Source: Ochotona curzoniae (Eukaryota; Chordata; Mammalia; Lagomorpha; Ochotonidae). Taken from it: 64,000 bases of DNA. Position 1 is the first letter of the stretch, and each line of letters opens with the position of its first letter. Positions 1-19,289 of this stretch are shown here, piece after piece. The notes beneath the pieces were generated by a model that was not told the DNA's origin, did not search any database, and worked only from the letters and a program-made list of their open reading frames with translations. Made by a program: the position numbers and the translations under genes. The stretch lies in NCBI RefSeq assembly GCF_017591425.1, contig NW_024465369.1, positions 22,598,501 to 22,662,500 on the forward strand, read 5' to 3'.

Positions 1-3806
<3,806 letters not shown>

Positions 3807-5349
3807 TGATGCTAGTTGCCCTGTTTCTTCTACTTCATCACCGGGTAGTTGAAGTTTTAAGCTTTTTGAATCTTCCAAAAGGAGTGGGAAAACTTTGCTA
3901 GAATCCTATGGAATTTGGGTCATATTTAATTAGATGAGCTGTTATCATGCACCCAGTGAACATGAGGTGGATAGAGGTGGTGGTTTCCGGTGTCCCAAGT
4001 CTTCGGACATCCTCAGCCTCACCCACTGATCTTCCTGCACCATGGGGCTGTGTGAGCTGTGTGAGAACCTTCATCCCCACTTGGACAGGGTGGGAAGGTG
4101 ACTCACGAAGGAAGACTATGTCCTGCGTGTCATGTAGAACTCGGGTCTCACGGGGTCTACATAAAATACTGAACACAGGCTGCAAAGTCCATTGCCATTG
4201 GCCAGAGACGTGATTCTGGGGGAGTAGGGCTGCTGGTTGCTGAGTACATGGTCATGAAGATGTGTGATGTCTGTAATGCTGTTTGGAACTTGTCCATTTG
4301 ACTGAAGTGGCATCAGAACTGTGAGACTTTCAGCTAAAATGTTGATGATCATGGACTGTGCGCTGTCAGGTCATGTTCTCTGCATATCTGTAGCATGTGT
4401 GGCTTTGGCTTCCCAAGCAGATTTGTGTCTGGATGCCCGGAAGGATCCCTGACATACCAAATTGTGGCTCAGAGAGTTTGTCAGTAACTCCCTCGTAGGA
4501 AAGGCCTCACCCCGCTTCTGCGCTGTCGCCATTTGCCTCTGGTCTTGCTCCTCAGAGGAGGAGCTTGGCAAGGCCTTGCCCTGTCAGGCTATAGAGAAAC
4601 TGCTAGACTCCCAGTTGGTTGGATCCCACTTAGGGCTGAAAGGGTGTGGATTTAGGGTTGGCCACTATGTGTGGAGTCCTTCTCCAATAATACAGCCTGT
4701 TTGGTGAAGGAAGTTTCCACCAGATTTCTTACTGCCTTGTGAGCAGCACCTGATTTTGCTGGTGTAAAACCCTGCGCTTTCTTGGCCGACTTCAGCAACT
4801 TTGGACAAATTACTTTTTCTCATCCCGTGAGACAGAAGATAGCCTCCCGGGACTGAGGACTAAGGGAGGTGGCACCAGCTTGCCCAGGTGTCCCCAAGAA
4901 TAAGGATTGCCTGAGGCATTTGCACTTCGGCATTCTGATCCTCTGGGTCTGGGGAAAGCCCAGGACTGTTCCAGACTGGCATCCCAGACTGTTTCAGTGG
5001 CGCTACAGCCTGGGGAAGAACAGTGAACTGTGGCTGGTGGAGGCATAGTTGCATGGCGTGGTGCCCATGGCGACAACAGCAGCAGTAGTAGGGGCTTGAG
5101 CTAGTCATGGAACGCCCGTCACCCCCTCCCCCCCCGGCAGCCTTACCTCAGGTGGGACTCTTAACCTGCAGTGTTCAGGATGGCCTTTGTTTTCCGGAAG
5201 AAGAATCCAGAGAAAGGTTGACTCTGAAGGGTCCCTGTGACCACTTCGATTTCTCTCTGTGACAAGTCCTGAATGTCGGTCTCTGTCTGCTTGAAGATCT
5301 GCTTGCCTGTGGATGGATAAAGAGACATAGGATAAATGACCTATCTTTG

Positions 5350-5470
5350 TTTTTAACTTGTTTAGAAGGCAGGGAGAAAGAGAGCCCCGAATGCCTACTG
5401 CCACTGGGGCTGGGCCTGGCTGAAGCCAGGAGCCAGGAACTCAATCTGGGGGCCCGTGCGGGTGGGAGAA
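5350..5470 (-). mobile_element. Old CSINE fragment
   Basis: The plus strand shows the reverse complement of a C-repeat middle: AGAAGGCAGGGAGAAAGAGA, then GGCTGAAGCCAGGAGCCAGG and AACTCAATCTGGG. The copy is diverged and truncated; assignment is by pattern only. Confidence 0.5.
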
Positions 5471-8400
5471 CTGAGCTGCTGGAACCTGTCACAGTGCATG
5501 TTAACAGGAAAGTAGAATGGAGAGCGGAGCCTCCGCTTCCAGCAGCAGCCCCAGGGGCTGCCCAACCTGTGTGGGCTGTGCTGCCATGTGCATGCTTTGT
5601 TGTTGTCTTAGGAACCCTGGGGAAGCAGGGGAGAGCAAGTATTTTGCTTCCTGGTTTGGTTTGGTCTTTGTTCCTGGCTGCAGACAACCGGGCTGGGCTT
5701 TGTAAAGTCCAACCCCTCTGCAAGGAACTTGCCTGTCGTCAGGCACAGCTCAAGGGCTCGGGGGAGCTGGAAGCTCTGCAGGTGCAGTGCAGCTCCTGAT
5801 TGCTCTTTGTTGGCATCTGTGTGGCTCTGTTCAACATAGTGGTAGCTGGCAGCGCCTGTCTCCCAATGCCAGGGGGTGGTGCTCCAGCACAGTGTCCATG
5901 CATCTGTTCTCTGTTCACCTGCCATGTTTGCACTGCCTTCCTGGGCATGCCTCTTTGGAGTGCAGGTGCCTACCCACCTCTTCCCTCACTCAGAGCCGCA
6001 GTTCAGAAGCAGGGCCACTGAACCTGTGCACCAAGTTCTTCTGCATGTTCCTGACAGAGAGCCCCTTGGAGTGCTTGGCCTGTCTCCATCACCCTGTGCA
6101 GTGGGTCCTCACTGAGAAGGGACAACAGCTGCCAGCCAGGGAGGAGCGAGTGCAGTGGGCAGCACACCTGTGTGAGGGCCCTGTGTCCCTTTCAGTCCTA
6201 GCAGTTCACGACCAGGAGCCGTTTGTCAGACATCCTCCCATAGGGCCCTGACTCCCGTCTGAGGTTCAGAGAGACAAGGAAGTCTGGGTTTTGGAGACAT
6301 TCATTTACACTGGAGCAATGTTGAGTTTGTGGCTTTATTACTGCAAACTCACTGCTTTTCTGAAACTTCCAGGCTATCCCTACCAATTTTATATAGCAGA
6401 GCACTTAAGAGCATTCCTGTTCCACCAGCATCTGGGGCCATTCACTTACTGTCTATCTAATACACAGAGACCAGTCCCTAAGAAATGAGTTGCGTGGTTC
6501 CACAGCCCTTCAGTCCTCCTCTTTGCTGGTAAAGACTGCTACAAAGAGCTGGAAGGCCTGTGACCCGTGGGAAGAAAGCACGGAACACACGATGGATAGC
6601 TGTACCCAACACTCTGCCTTCTGCGGCCAGCCCCATGGCCCTGCGGTTCTCTCAGCCCCAGGAAGGCCTATCAGTTCTGGGCAGTGTAAACCATGGCATG
6701 CACCCATGGAATGCTGGAGCTGTCCCTGCCTCCAACATTCCACAGCAACAACATGGCTGCGCCAGCTCCCAGTCACAGCTGAAGAGCTTGTGGTTGCATG
6801 TCAGTGTGCAGTGTGAATCAGCCCAAACAGAAACTACTAGACACTTGGCTGGTGACCTCATGCAGCTGGAAACGCTTAGTGGGACTGACCTTCCGAACTC
6901 CAGGCCACAGTCACGTGCAGAAGCCTGTGCTCTACACTTGCAGCTGGAATTCCTCTGCCTGCTGGGAGGGAGAGGAGCCCCTTCTTCAGGGCTGCTGGCT
7001 AACCTGCACCTGCGCTATCTCATGTTCAGGGCCTTCCACCCCGACCCCCTTTGCCACACCCCTGCTCCTTCACACAACTTGCCTTGCTGCTGATACTGCT
7101 GCTGTGCCACGGAGCTGTTTATCTCCTCCTGGGCTGGATGAGATCAGACCTTTCTGCCTCGTGCACCCCTAGCTGCACCTCTTATCCAGTGCTGTCCCAA
7201 GAGTTGTCCTACATGTGCTGTCTGGCATGGTGGCCGCTGGCCGCCTGTGGATACCAAGTCCTTGTGGCTAGTGCTGTAGAAGAGCAGCATTTTACCTTCT
7301 TACCATAAATATCTTCACATGACGGGTGGCCAGCAGACTGGAGGTGTAGGACCAGTGCCAGGCTTGTGCCATGGCTCTTGGCAGATTGTTCCAGGGAGTC
7401 CCAAGAAAACAGAACCTTATCCTTTGTAGGACAGATGCTGGGCACTTTGCAGAGCATTTGAGGGAAATGCCTGTTATTTGAGGGGGCGCTAGGGATCCTG
7501 GCCACCCAGAAGTGCCCATGCATCCTAATGTGTTTCTTTCCAGTATGCCATATGTTATGCCCTGCTGGGTTCCAGAAGGGTTCCAGCCCTGTGATCCAGG
7601 TTGTCAGAGCTGTGTCTGTGCTGAGGCGGCTGGGTGTGTCTCAGCATGGGCGTGGCTTGGCAGGCGGAACGGCCATGCCTGCCATACCTTCTTGACCAGA
7701 GCGTCTCCCTCTGGGCTCTCTGCAGCAGCAGTATTACCCTGGCTCAGCTTTCCCAAGGGGTCCTGCTCCCAGCTTGATAGCAAGGCTGCCAGCTGCCCCC
7801 AAAGGCTGCCCTGCCCAGGTTTCTGGTTGGAAGACAGCCTGAAGCACTTCACGTGTAGTGTGAACTCAGTGCTGAGAAGATTATTAAAACTACTTAGTGT
7901 AAGAGACAGAGAACTCCAGCCTACCGAGTTCAGTCTCTGACTGCCTGCACTAGCCAGGGTTTGAGGAGAAGCCGGAACTCAGACGAGGTCTCTCACTGGG
8001 GTGGTTGGAACTTCTCTAGGAAGAAGTGATGTTCCAGAGCCAGGGTCAGCTATCAAACCCAAGCCCCCCAGCCCAGGAAGCCCACAGGCCTACCCTTGGC
8101 TCAACATCTGCCCCTAGGAAGTGCCATTAAAATTGGTAAATGCTTTCCAAAGCAGTTTGGCCCTTGTAAATAACCAGCTTTAGGGACCAAAAGTTTAAAA
8201 ACATGTTCTTGGCCTCCCTATCTTTTAAAAAGAAGGGCTGAATTTTTTCTGTTGTCAGGTGAGTAGGTGTTTTGGTTGCATTAATATGCATCGTTTCTGG
8301 AAGCGCTTTGAAGCTCAGCATGTGTGCCAGTCAGAGTTCACTCTTGCTTAGTTCTGGAGAAGAGTTAAACAGGACCTGCCTGCCTCTGGAACTTGACTTA

Positions 8401-11400
8401 CAGCCCTGTCAGCCAGCTGGGTGTGGTGTGGCTCACATCTGTTGCCGTGTTGGGACATGAAGCTGGGTAGTAGTATTTCATAACTGATGATTTAAAGGTG
8501 TCCCTGTGCTGTCCATGGGCCTGTTTCACCTTACCAGGTTGTGGCTGCTAGAGTTCCCAACCCAGATGGTCCCAGGCTGTAGGTGGCTGAGGCTGTGCCT
8601 ACAATACCTCCTGAGGTCACAGAGGACGGGGTGCCCTGGGGTTGGTTTTAAAATGACCCTTCATTCATTGACATTTTATCTGGGGAGTTTTGGCAAGAGA
8701 AGGTGATGCTGTTTGGTAAGGATCTCAGAATGGATACAGGTCACCCTCGGGAGAGAGATGAAGGAACCTGTTGTCAGTGCCCGGGCTTGTGTGTGTGACC
8801 TTGAACAGCAGGTGAAATTCTCCCACAGGGAGGAGCTGAGGGACTTGCTGTTGTGAAACTGAGTTGTTAGATGTAAGTTCTCACTGTACTAGTTTTAGGG
8901 AGTCCATACAGGTATTCCTCTGCTGTGTGTGCTTAAGAGGGTGCAGTAAGATTAGGGGGGTGTTGAAACACAGATTTTTGTCAGTTTCAATTGAATTTGA
9001 AGTTCTTGCTTTAACAGCCTAAGAGAGGAGTAACCCGGGCCCTGGAGGCCATGAGGGAAGGAATGGCCCAGAGAAGGGGACTGCAGAGCTGTCTTTGGGG
9101 AAGGGAACTCACACCTGGATGGGCTAACGCAGGACCCTGGAGGGTTGAGAGGTGAAACAGGGTAACAGGGACAAAATGTGTGACTTTGGACCCTGGGACA
9201 AACTCCAACCTGGGGTTCTGCAAGCAGAATGGGTGTGGGCATGGGGGTGATCAAACAGATGGAGGCAGAGGGGAGTGGGCAACCAGGGAGGGGCTGTGTT
9301 TGTCTTCACTGTGTACTGCCTGTGTTTACAGACCTGTGGCCCTCAGGTGGGGCAGCCTGCCTGAGTGTCCTTGCCCTACAGGGCAGGCTTCTAGGGCCAG
9401 TACAGAGCACACTGAGGTCCCAGGCAGTGCGAGTCAGGCACTCATCAAGAGAGCTGGACCGCATGCTCGGAGTGCGCTTGCCACTGTGTCGTGTGGCTTT
9501 TGCTGTACGTGAAGTCCTGTCTAGTGAGTGGTAGCTTCCTTTTCAGAAACACTTTTGGTTGCAACAGGAAAGCTCGCTCTTGGTTGCCCTGGTGTGAGAG
9601 CGTCTTCCCCCTCCCACAGGGCACCTGCCGTCTTACTGGACCTGCAGGTGGCCCCTTTACCTCACAGAAGGTCACCATTGTTCTGTCGCACACTCCTTGA
9701 AGCTGCACTCGCTGTCTGCTTTTGTGGAGCTCAGATGTGGATTAGCCTGACATAGTTGTGTGCATTGTATCCCCTGTGGACGTGTATCTGCCATCCGATG
9801 ATGCACTCCCAGGCACCTGCTCAGGCAGGAAGGGAGAACAGAGTGTGGGAGCAGCTCTGCTGGAAGCTGTGGGCTCAGAGGAGTCATCTGTGCGGATTTC
9901 AGAACAAAGTCTGTACCAGATATGATTTGCACTGTGCCTGTTCTTAGAGGTAGATTTTGGCTGGAATCTGCATTACTTAGAGCACACAGTTCCACAGACT
10001 CTGATAGGAAAAGCAGTGGAATCAGAAGCAGGACAGGATAGCACACACCCAGAGGCCACAGTGCCCTGCCTATCCCCCAGGTGGGCTGCTGGATGGCCTT
10101 AGGACCTTAGGAGGCTGTGTGAGCACGGCTGTCATGGTAACACATTCCGGAAGGCCGTGTGATGACTTTGCATGTCTTTAAGGGATACAGCCTGCAGGCA
10201 ACATAGGAGTCGAGAGCTCACCATCGAGACCCTGTGAGCTAGCTGTGTAACCTTTACAAACATGTTCAGCCTCTGGGCGTTGCTTTCTTCATTTCTTACA
10301 TGGAGCTAAGAGGAATACTCGCCTCGCACGAGTTGAACTTGCACACATGACGGGCTGTGTCATGTGGGTGGGAAGGAGTTGTGTATATGTTGCTCAAATA
10401 CGCTAGGCCTGCCTGTTGGCAGGCGCGGCTCTGGGTTCCCTGGGCTGCTCGGGCCACATTCCTCACTCTGATGTGGCTTTGGCTTGTGACTGGAGACAGA
10501 TGTTGAACCCCCAAGGACTCAGCTTACCATATAAAAGTGGGTGGTGGTGTTCAGCACAGTCAAATGAGAATTCCCAGCGGGATTTCTCACAGTGCTGCCC
10601 AGCTGGTCAGTGTCCAGTGAGTGTTTTCTGTTAACAGGGCTGTGATAAACTGATGAATGTTAACTGTGACGATGATACATTATGTGTTGTATTTCTTTGG
10701 TCTTGATCGGCTACTTAAGCGAATGTTTGAGGGATGGAATCTCATTTATTTTGCACTTACTTTAGGAAAAATGAAGTTACAAATGAAGAGCTAAGGCACA
10801 TGTGTGAAGCCTTGGCTAGCAGGCAGATTTGATTTGTTTAAGGATTATTTTGGCGGTTGGAGGCACCAGGGCCTGACAGCATGTTGAAGTCCCCTTCCCC
10901 AGATTTGCTCTCAGCCTTGTTCTAACCCTTTCTGGAGAGCTCCTTGGAAATAGGCTGGCTGGGGACACGAGGCGACAGTTTCACCTGATCCTTAGCTGCT
11001 GCTTGGGTCCATGCCAGATAGATCCCAGACCTTGTGCCAGGTCCTGGCCAAATGCCGCACAACAGGGACAGCGCTAGGCACTGCAGTGACTTGTGGCAGG
11101 ACTAACTTCCAGCAAAGGAGATCTCCAAACCACAGTGCCCTCACAGAAGGGGCCTCTGTGGAGGCCGGGAAGGGGGACAAGGGCCTTGTCTCCCCTTGCA
11201 AGTACAGTTTCCACTGAGAGCCATCGCTGCTCCTGAGGTCTCCACACCAGGTTAGGTGGGGCTGATGAAATGTACAGCCCATTTCATCTCGTGGAACCCT
11301 CCCCTCTTGCCAAGGCTTGGTAGGGACCCTCTGGCCAGCAGCATACCCTGGTGTGTCTGAGTGACAGATCTCTGAATCTGCACAAACAGCCCTGAGTGCG

Positions 11401-13104
11401 TCCCCACGTGTCCCTACCACTTTGACAGTTGGGTCTTGTTGTCCACACACATCTCTGTCCAAAGGACATTCGTGCATGGAGGAGTCCTGCAAACGACCCG
11501 CTTTGACAAAGAACTGCTTCTCACCGATGTTTCCATCAGTTGAGATTGTCGCGTGCCTGTCACACAGTTTGTCTTGAAACCAGCACCCCTAGTGACAGGT
11601 CTCTCAGTGGGGAAACAAGAGGCCTGCCCTGGTAAGCACGCTCAGGGTCAGGTGCACTTGCGTGAGGATTTCATTACACAGATGCCATCTCCTGGGCAGG
11701 GCTGCTTGCAGGAACAGAACTGTGTCCGCTGTGAGCTCTACAAAGTGCCGTGTGTCCATGTAAATTCTAGAGCCTCCATTTCACACCGAGTCTTTTTTTT
11801 TTTCCCCGTCTTTTTATTTTCTTGGTCGAAGCTGGGCCATTGTGCACCTGCAGGGCTCTGTGCCCACCCCCGCCTTGACCCCTCTGGTTGCCTGGTGAGG
11901 CCTGGAGAGCAGCGGTGGGGCAGCTTGGAGGCCGGCGTTGGCTGCAGGGATGTGGAGTCCCCAGGCGTGGCCTTGCTGGGGCTCTGTCTGCTGAGGCATG
12001 TGGCTGAGCATTCCTCTGTCTCCCTTGTTTCCCAATATGGTATCCCCAAGTTGCTGTGAAGCTGACCCAGGAGCTTCGTCCTCGCCCCAGGACTTGGGAA
12101 TAATGCAGCCAGAAATAGCGAGTCCCTGCAGGACACACAGGGCCCCTTGTCTGTGGGCGTCAGGTAGACATGCAAGCCTGCTTAAGGGTTTGTGTTCAGA
12201 TGTGAGCAAAGCCTGCCTGTGCTGGCAGTCCCTTTACTCTCACAAAAGGAAGTTAACTGCTCAGTGCCAGCAAGCCAGGCTCTGTGGGAAGAGGATGACG
12301 ACAGGCTTGGCCTAGGGGTCAGGCCTAGGGTGGCACTCTGGGCTGTCTGCTGTCAGCTGCCCCGGCCCACCCCTGGGCCCTATTAGTGCCAGCTGTGGTG
12401 CCTGATGTCCCACCATTGCAAGAGTTCAATACAAATGCTTATCCACAGGCCCCATTGCTAAGGGGCATCCAACTTGTGTAGCAGATACGAAGCTGAGCTG
12501 TGTGTGGATGGGATTGTCACATGCTGAACCACGGACTGCAGGTCTGAGTACATCCTTCTCTGTGCGTGTCTGTGGGGCTGTCCTCTATCGGTCCCAGCCA
12601 CAGGAGGAGCAGGAGCTGTTGCTGAGTGAGGCAGAGCCAGTCAGTGAGGGACAGCAGGTCCAGGCGGCTCATGCCCACCTCTGCCATTCTACCTAGCAGA
12701 GTGGTGTCCACGTCAACCCAGCTGCATGAAGTAAAACAGAGGAAACTGTGGCTTTCTCCTCCTCTTTGATACTTCTGGGTTGGGACAGACCCCATAGCAA
12801 CGTCCAGCCCCGCAAGAAGAGCACAGCCATTTCATAGCATGAGCACCTTTTGTGCACATGGCGGACACCTAGGGAAATGAGCAAATCTGAGATAGCTTCG
12901 GGATCTGCTTAAATAGCACTGGCCTCTGAAACCGAGGTGAAAGCTGGTGGTGGGTGGACATCCCGGGAAGACAGGGTGAACGGGGCTGGGTTGGTAGGTC
13001 AACAGTTCTGTTGAGTCTTCAGTGATGGCATCACCCTCGTCTTCCTGGTACAGAAATGGAGAGAGTTCCTTCAGAGATATCAGTAATTCCAGCTCTGATA
13101 TGTT

Positions 13105-13345
13105 TTTTCATTTTACTTGAAAGGTGGTCAGAGGGAGAAAGGTCAGGTCTTCTATCTGCTGGTTCGTTTCTGGTGCTTGCAACAGCCAGGGCTGGGCCAG
13201 GCTGCATCTGGGGACCTGGAACTGAACCCAAGTCTCCCATGGGAGTGGCAAGGACCCAAGTGCTTGAGCCACAGCAGCAGGTGCTGGCTCCCTAGGCAGT
13301 GCATTAGCGAGGGGTTGGGTCAGAAGTGCAGTAGTGAGGATGGCA
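13105..13345 (-). mobile_element. CSINE copy, diverged
   Basis: Reads on the plus strand as a reversed C repeat: TTTACTTGAAAGG near the A-tail end, CTGCTGGTTCG, CAGGGCTGGGCCAGGCTGCA, GGAACTGAACCCAAGTCTCC, CAAGTGCTTGAGCC. The divergence suggests an older copy shared across lagomorphs. Confidence 0.7.
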
Positions 13346-13407
13346 GCAAGGTACCCTGAGAAGGACATAGGTGTCCAAGCAGCAGTTTAACGTGCCTGTG
13401 TACACGT

Positions 13408-13410
<3 letters not shown>

Positions 13411-13450
<40 letters not shown>
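13411..13450 (+). repeat. (CA)20 microsatellite
   Basis: Twenty uninterrupted CA units, preceded by GTGTACACGTGTA. It lies inside the 12-kb TANC1 intron and is probably length-polymorphic. Confidence 0.97.
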
Positions 13451-13455
<5 letters not shown>

Positions 13456-15622
13456 CCAGAGTCCCTCCTACATCTTCAGTTTTTCAGAATAACCACTGCC
13501 AAGCATTCCTTATATCAAAGAGGTGTGTGTTCTGACTGCCTACACTGTTTGGGGGGCCCACGCCCCGTGTCTTTAGGAGTTGTGTCATTGTCCTGTTAAT
13601 GAGCAGTTGCTAACAGGGCAGCAAGTACTGGACCTGCCCTGCATAGTCTTGGTTAGCATGAACATGGTCACCTTGCAAAGTGGCATTTTATGTATGGGAG
13701 TCCCCTGGCCACTCCAGTATATCAGTTTCCAGAAGTGGCCTCAGCACTACTCTGGTAACAGCCATTTATCTATAAGCCCACATGTGTGCGCAGTAAGACA
13801 GTGACCTCACGTGCGTGATGTGAGTGTGAACGACACCTGCTACATTGTCCAGTCCCTGTCACACAGTCTGCAGAAGGTCTACCTCCTTCTGGCCCAGTGA
13901 GGCAGATGGCAGCTGTGGTCACAGTGGCTCCTCCCAGGCTGCAAAGAAATGCCGGGCTGGGACAGATGACAGGCAAAGCATTGTTGTGAAGCCTGCCTGG
14001 CATCCAGCAACTTCAGGTCAGCTGTGTTTGTGTACTGAGTGTGAAAGTTTAGTAACAGCAGATGTGAGAGGGGCAGTGTGGGTTGATGGTAAATTTTCAA
14101 GTAGTTAGGTGCATCCTAAATCGTGATGAACCATGCAGACTGCGTCCTTACAAGGGAAAGTGCCGAGGCCAAGACAGCTGGCAGGCTTGTCAGGGTCCCA
14201 CTTGACAGGTGGCGGCAACATTGCCTGTTCAAGTCTCTTGAGCTGTGTCCTGATCCCTGCATTGCTGACACTCTTGAGATCCTTGGTGTGCAGGCTCTCT
14301 GTACCCCGCACCAGGAACTAGCTGAACGCCCAGCTTGGTGCCAACCCTGGCTTCTCATGGAACCTTGGTCGGGTAGACCAGCTGCCTCCTTGCAGAGTTG
14401 CAAGGGGTAAAGCTATGCTAAGGCATGTAGGAGCTGCAGGAGAGCAAGCTGTCAGATTCATGTCTGCCTCATGGAAATCTGCAGTCACTTTGGATGGATG
14501 ACCTCATGGCAGCTGGCAGAAGCTGGCTCCCTCTGGTGCCCACAGTAAGGCTGGGGTGGCTGCAGTCCAGATCTGTGACCTCCTCTGGCCCCCACACCCT
14601 GCCCCTTGGGTACTGTCTGCCATGGGCACAGATCAAGAGGCACGGAGTCCCAAGTCAGGACAGACTCCCTTTCCATGTGTTCCCTGGGGAGACGTAGTGG
14701 CCTTTTTCTGAAAGAAGAGTCTGCCATGATCCCCAGGGAAGTGACAGCAAGTGGAACAGTCACAATGGGCTGGGCCTTTAGACCACACCTCACTCCCTGG
14801 CCCACTGTGCAGACCGCTACCGGGAGCCTGCCCATGGTGAAGCCACTGAGGAAGGGACAATCGTCTTGCTGCAAGGTCCCCACGCACTGTCTCACCAGGA
14901 CTGATGGTCGGAGACACAGTGAGGGCTGACTTGCCCTTCTGGGAGAACAGAGAAGGCGTGCTCTTGGCTTGGCCTTGGATGTCCTGGGACTGCCTAGTGT
15001 GCTTGCCCCCTCCCAAGTCCTGCCTACTTCCCTGTCTTGTTCCTGGGAGCCTGAGTGCTCCCTTCCGAGCAGTGTCCCCTTGGTGCAGTGAAGAGCTTGT
15101 ACCACCTCTGGGGCTGCGGTTGCCTGCTACGCTAATCCTTGCTGCAGCAGAAGCATCTGTTCCCATGGTATACCTTGTGCCCCTAGACTCTGTCCATATT
15201 AATACTCATGGCATGGGGTGGGGCATGGGAACCCTGGCTGCTCATCTCCCTCCTGGCCTTGGAACACTAAGTGCCACCGTGATGGCTGTGGCCCTAGCTT
15301 CTGAGTCACTCTCAAGGTCTCTGCGAGCCAAACCCATTTTATCCCCTGTTATGACTTCCTGATCCTTCCATCTTGACTAGAAGCTTCTGCAAGGCGGGAG
15401 TGTGTGCTAGGCACATGGATTAGCAGTTGTTTCAGTACACTTGTCCTCTGGCGTGGAGAACAGGTTTCTGTGCCTCCTGGGTGTCCAGTGTGGGCCTGAC
15501 TTGACTGTGGCTGGTGGAGCTTGGTGCAGGTTGGAGGTCTCTGCTCCCCGTCAGTTCATTAGAGTCCCCCACCCCCACCCGCCCACAGCCTGCATCTGAG
15601 TTCCCAGGGATTTCTGTCCTGA

Positions 15623-17674
<2,052 letters not shown>

Positions 17675-17879
17675 TGAATGCTTCAGGGTCTTCTTGAAGC
17701 CACCCCAGAGAGGGGTCTTGGTGTGCCATGAAGGATCTCAGGTTTTCATGTAATTCCATAGTGAGCCATCTGATAGTCTTGGAGCCCAAGACCATGCTTG
17801 CCCACTTAGAAGATGCAGATACCCATGCAATATGTAGTTGTGTTTTCTCCTAGGAATGCATTGAAATAGAGTTAGCAAA

Positions 17880-18310
17880 CCCAGTACTCAGATCAGGCTA
17901 ATGAACATGTCCATGGCCTCCAGTATGTGTCATTGCTGCGTGATGAGGATGTCTAAGGGCTGTTCCCACTCCCCATGTTGGTGCTCCGTCATCGCCGACT
18001 ACAGTGACCTTGCTGTGCGGTTGCTGTGTGCGTGAAACTGGCTCTTCATGTCTCAGTGTAATCGTGCACGTTGACCAGTCATTCCTCTTTCCCACTCTGA
18101 CTCCTGCCTCCACTCCAGCCACTGGTAGCCACCTGGCTACTCTCCATGTTTGTGAATTCAGCTTTTTAGATTCCACCTAGAAATGAGAGCATGCTGTTTG
18201 TCATTCTGGCCCTAGCCTGTTTTACCTGACAGAACATCCTGTAAGATCACCTGTTGTGCCAGATGACAGAATTCTCTGTTCTGTAGAGGCTGAACAGCAT
18301 CGCACTGTAT
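17880..18310 (-). mobile_element. LINE-1 3' fragment
   Basis: Reverse-orientation LINE-1 3' end: TTTTTAGATTCCACCTAGAA followed by ATGAGAGCATGCTGTTTGTC, then GACAGAATTCTCTGTTCTGT and a CACTGTATATATAC end, which match the commonly seen antisense L1 3' sequence. Old, diverged copy. Confidence 0.75.
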
Positions 18311-18354
18311 ATATACAGGAGACTTTGGAATTGAAAGATACTAAGGGGAGGTGA

Positions 18355-18660
18355 TGCAGGGAAGGGCATTTGGCCAGGTGGTTAAGACTGCTCAGAACAG
18401 TCACGTCCTATCGGAGTCCCAAGTATAATGCCAGCTCTGCTGCTGACTCCAGCTTGCTGTTAACACCTCCCCCCACACCCCAGGAGGCAGCAGGTGATGG
18501 TTCAAGTCACTGAACCCAGACTGAGTTCCTGGTTCTCCACTTCAGCCTGGCCCAGCCTCTGCTGATGGAGACATATGCAGAGTGAGCCACCAATGGGGGC
18601 ATTTCTCTGTCTGCTTTTTCTCTCCCTCCCTTATCTTGTTCCCTTTGGTTCTCAAATATA
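18355..18660 (+). mobile_element. Old CSINE copy
   Basis: Diverged sense copy: GGCCAGGTGGTTAAGACTGC at the 5' box, TCGGAGTCCCAAG, ACTCCAGCTTGCTGTTAAC, GAGTTCCTGGTTCTCC, then a TCTCTGTCTGC-rich end. Confidence 0.65.
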
Positions 18661-18711
18661 GTTTCCTGAAATAAGCATCTGTCTTTCAAAATATATATAA
18701 TAGAAGTATGC

Positions 18712-18920
18712 AACAAGTCTAGCAGTTAAGGTGCTTACACCCCGCATGGGAGTGTCTGGTCTCACTTCTGGATTCTGGGACCTGGCTCCCAAACTCCTGC
18801 CAGTCTTGACCCCGACAGGCAGTGGCAATGGCTTATGTGGTTGAGTTGGTCTGGGGCCATTATGGGCACTTGGGGAGTGAACCAGTGGGTGGGAGCTCCT
18901 CTTTCTGTCCCCACCTCCCA
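18712..18920 (+). mobile_element. Old CSINE copy, truncated
   Basis: Sense-orientation traces: AGTCTAGCAGTTAAGGTGCT, GGCACTTGGGGAGTGAACCA and GTGGGTGGGAGCTCCTCTTT. The middle is shortened relative to full copies. Confidence 0.55.
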
Positions 18921-18984
18921 AAGAAAGCAATAATTTTTTTTAAAATATTGCATATTTCCCATGAACTTTGAGTTTTTAGTTTTA

Positions 18985-19205
18985 CAAAAATGTATTTGAC
19001 TATAAGAAGAGGAGACAGAGAGAGAGCTTCCATCCATCCACTGGTTCACTCCCCACATGGCCTCAACAGCCAGGGCTGGGTCAGGCCAAACCCAAGAGAG
19101 AGCCAGGGACTCCACTTGGGCCTCCCACCTGGGCTGCCAGGAACCACTGCGAGGCCAGCTGCAGAGGCAGACATCCGCCTCCTGGAGCCAGGTGCCGGGC
19201 AGTGT
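18985..19205 (-). mobile_element. Old CSINE copy
   Basis: Reversed C repeat: AGGAGACAGAGAGAGAGCTT, CCACTGGTTCACTCCCCACA, CAACAGCCAGGGCTGGGTCA, GGGCCTCCCACCTGGGC. Confidence 0.7.
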
Positions 19206-19289
19206 AGCCATCGTAAAAGTTACTGCTGCTGATTTCCTGTGCTTTGTAAACTGTTTCCTATGTGCTTTTCCAAAAAGGTGTTTAAATTT

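Noticed and set aside
14485..15105. 206-codon minus-strand open frame in the TANC1 12-kb intron
   Set aside because: No domain, no splice or promoter context; length is expected by chance in GC-rich sequence.
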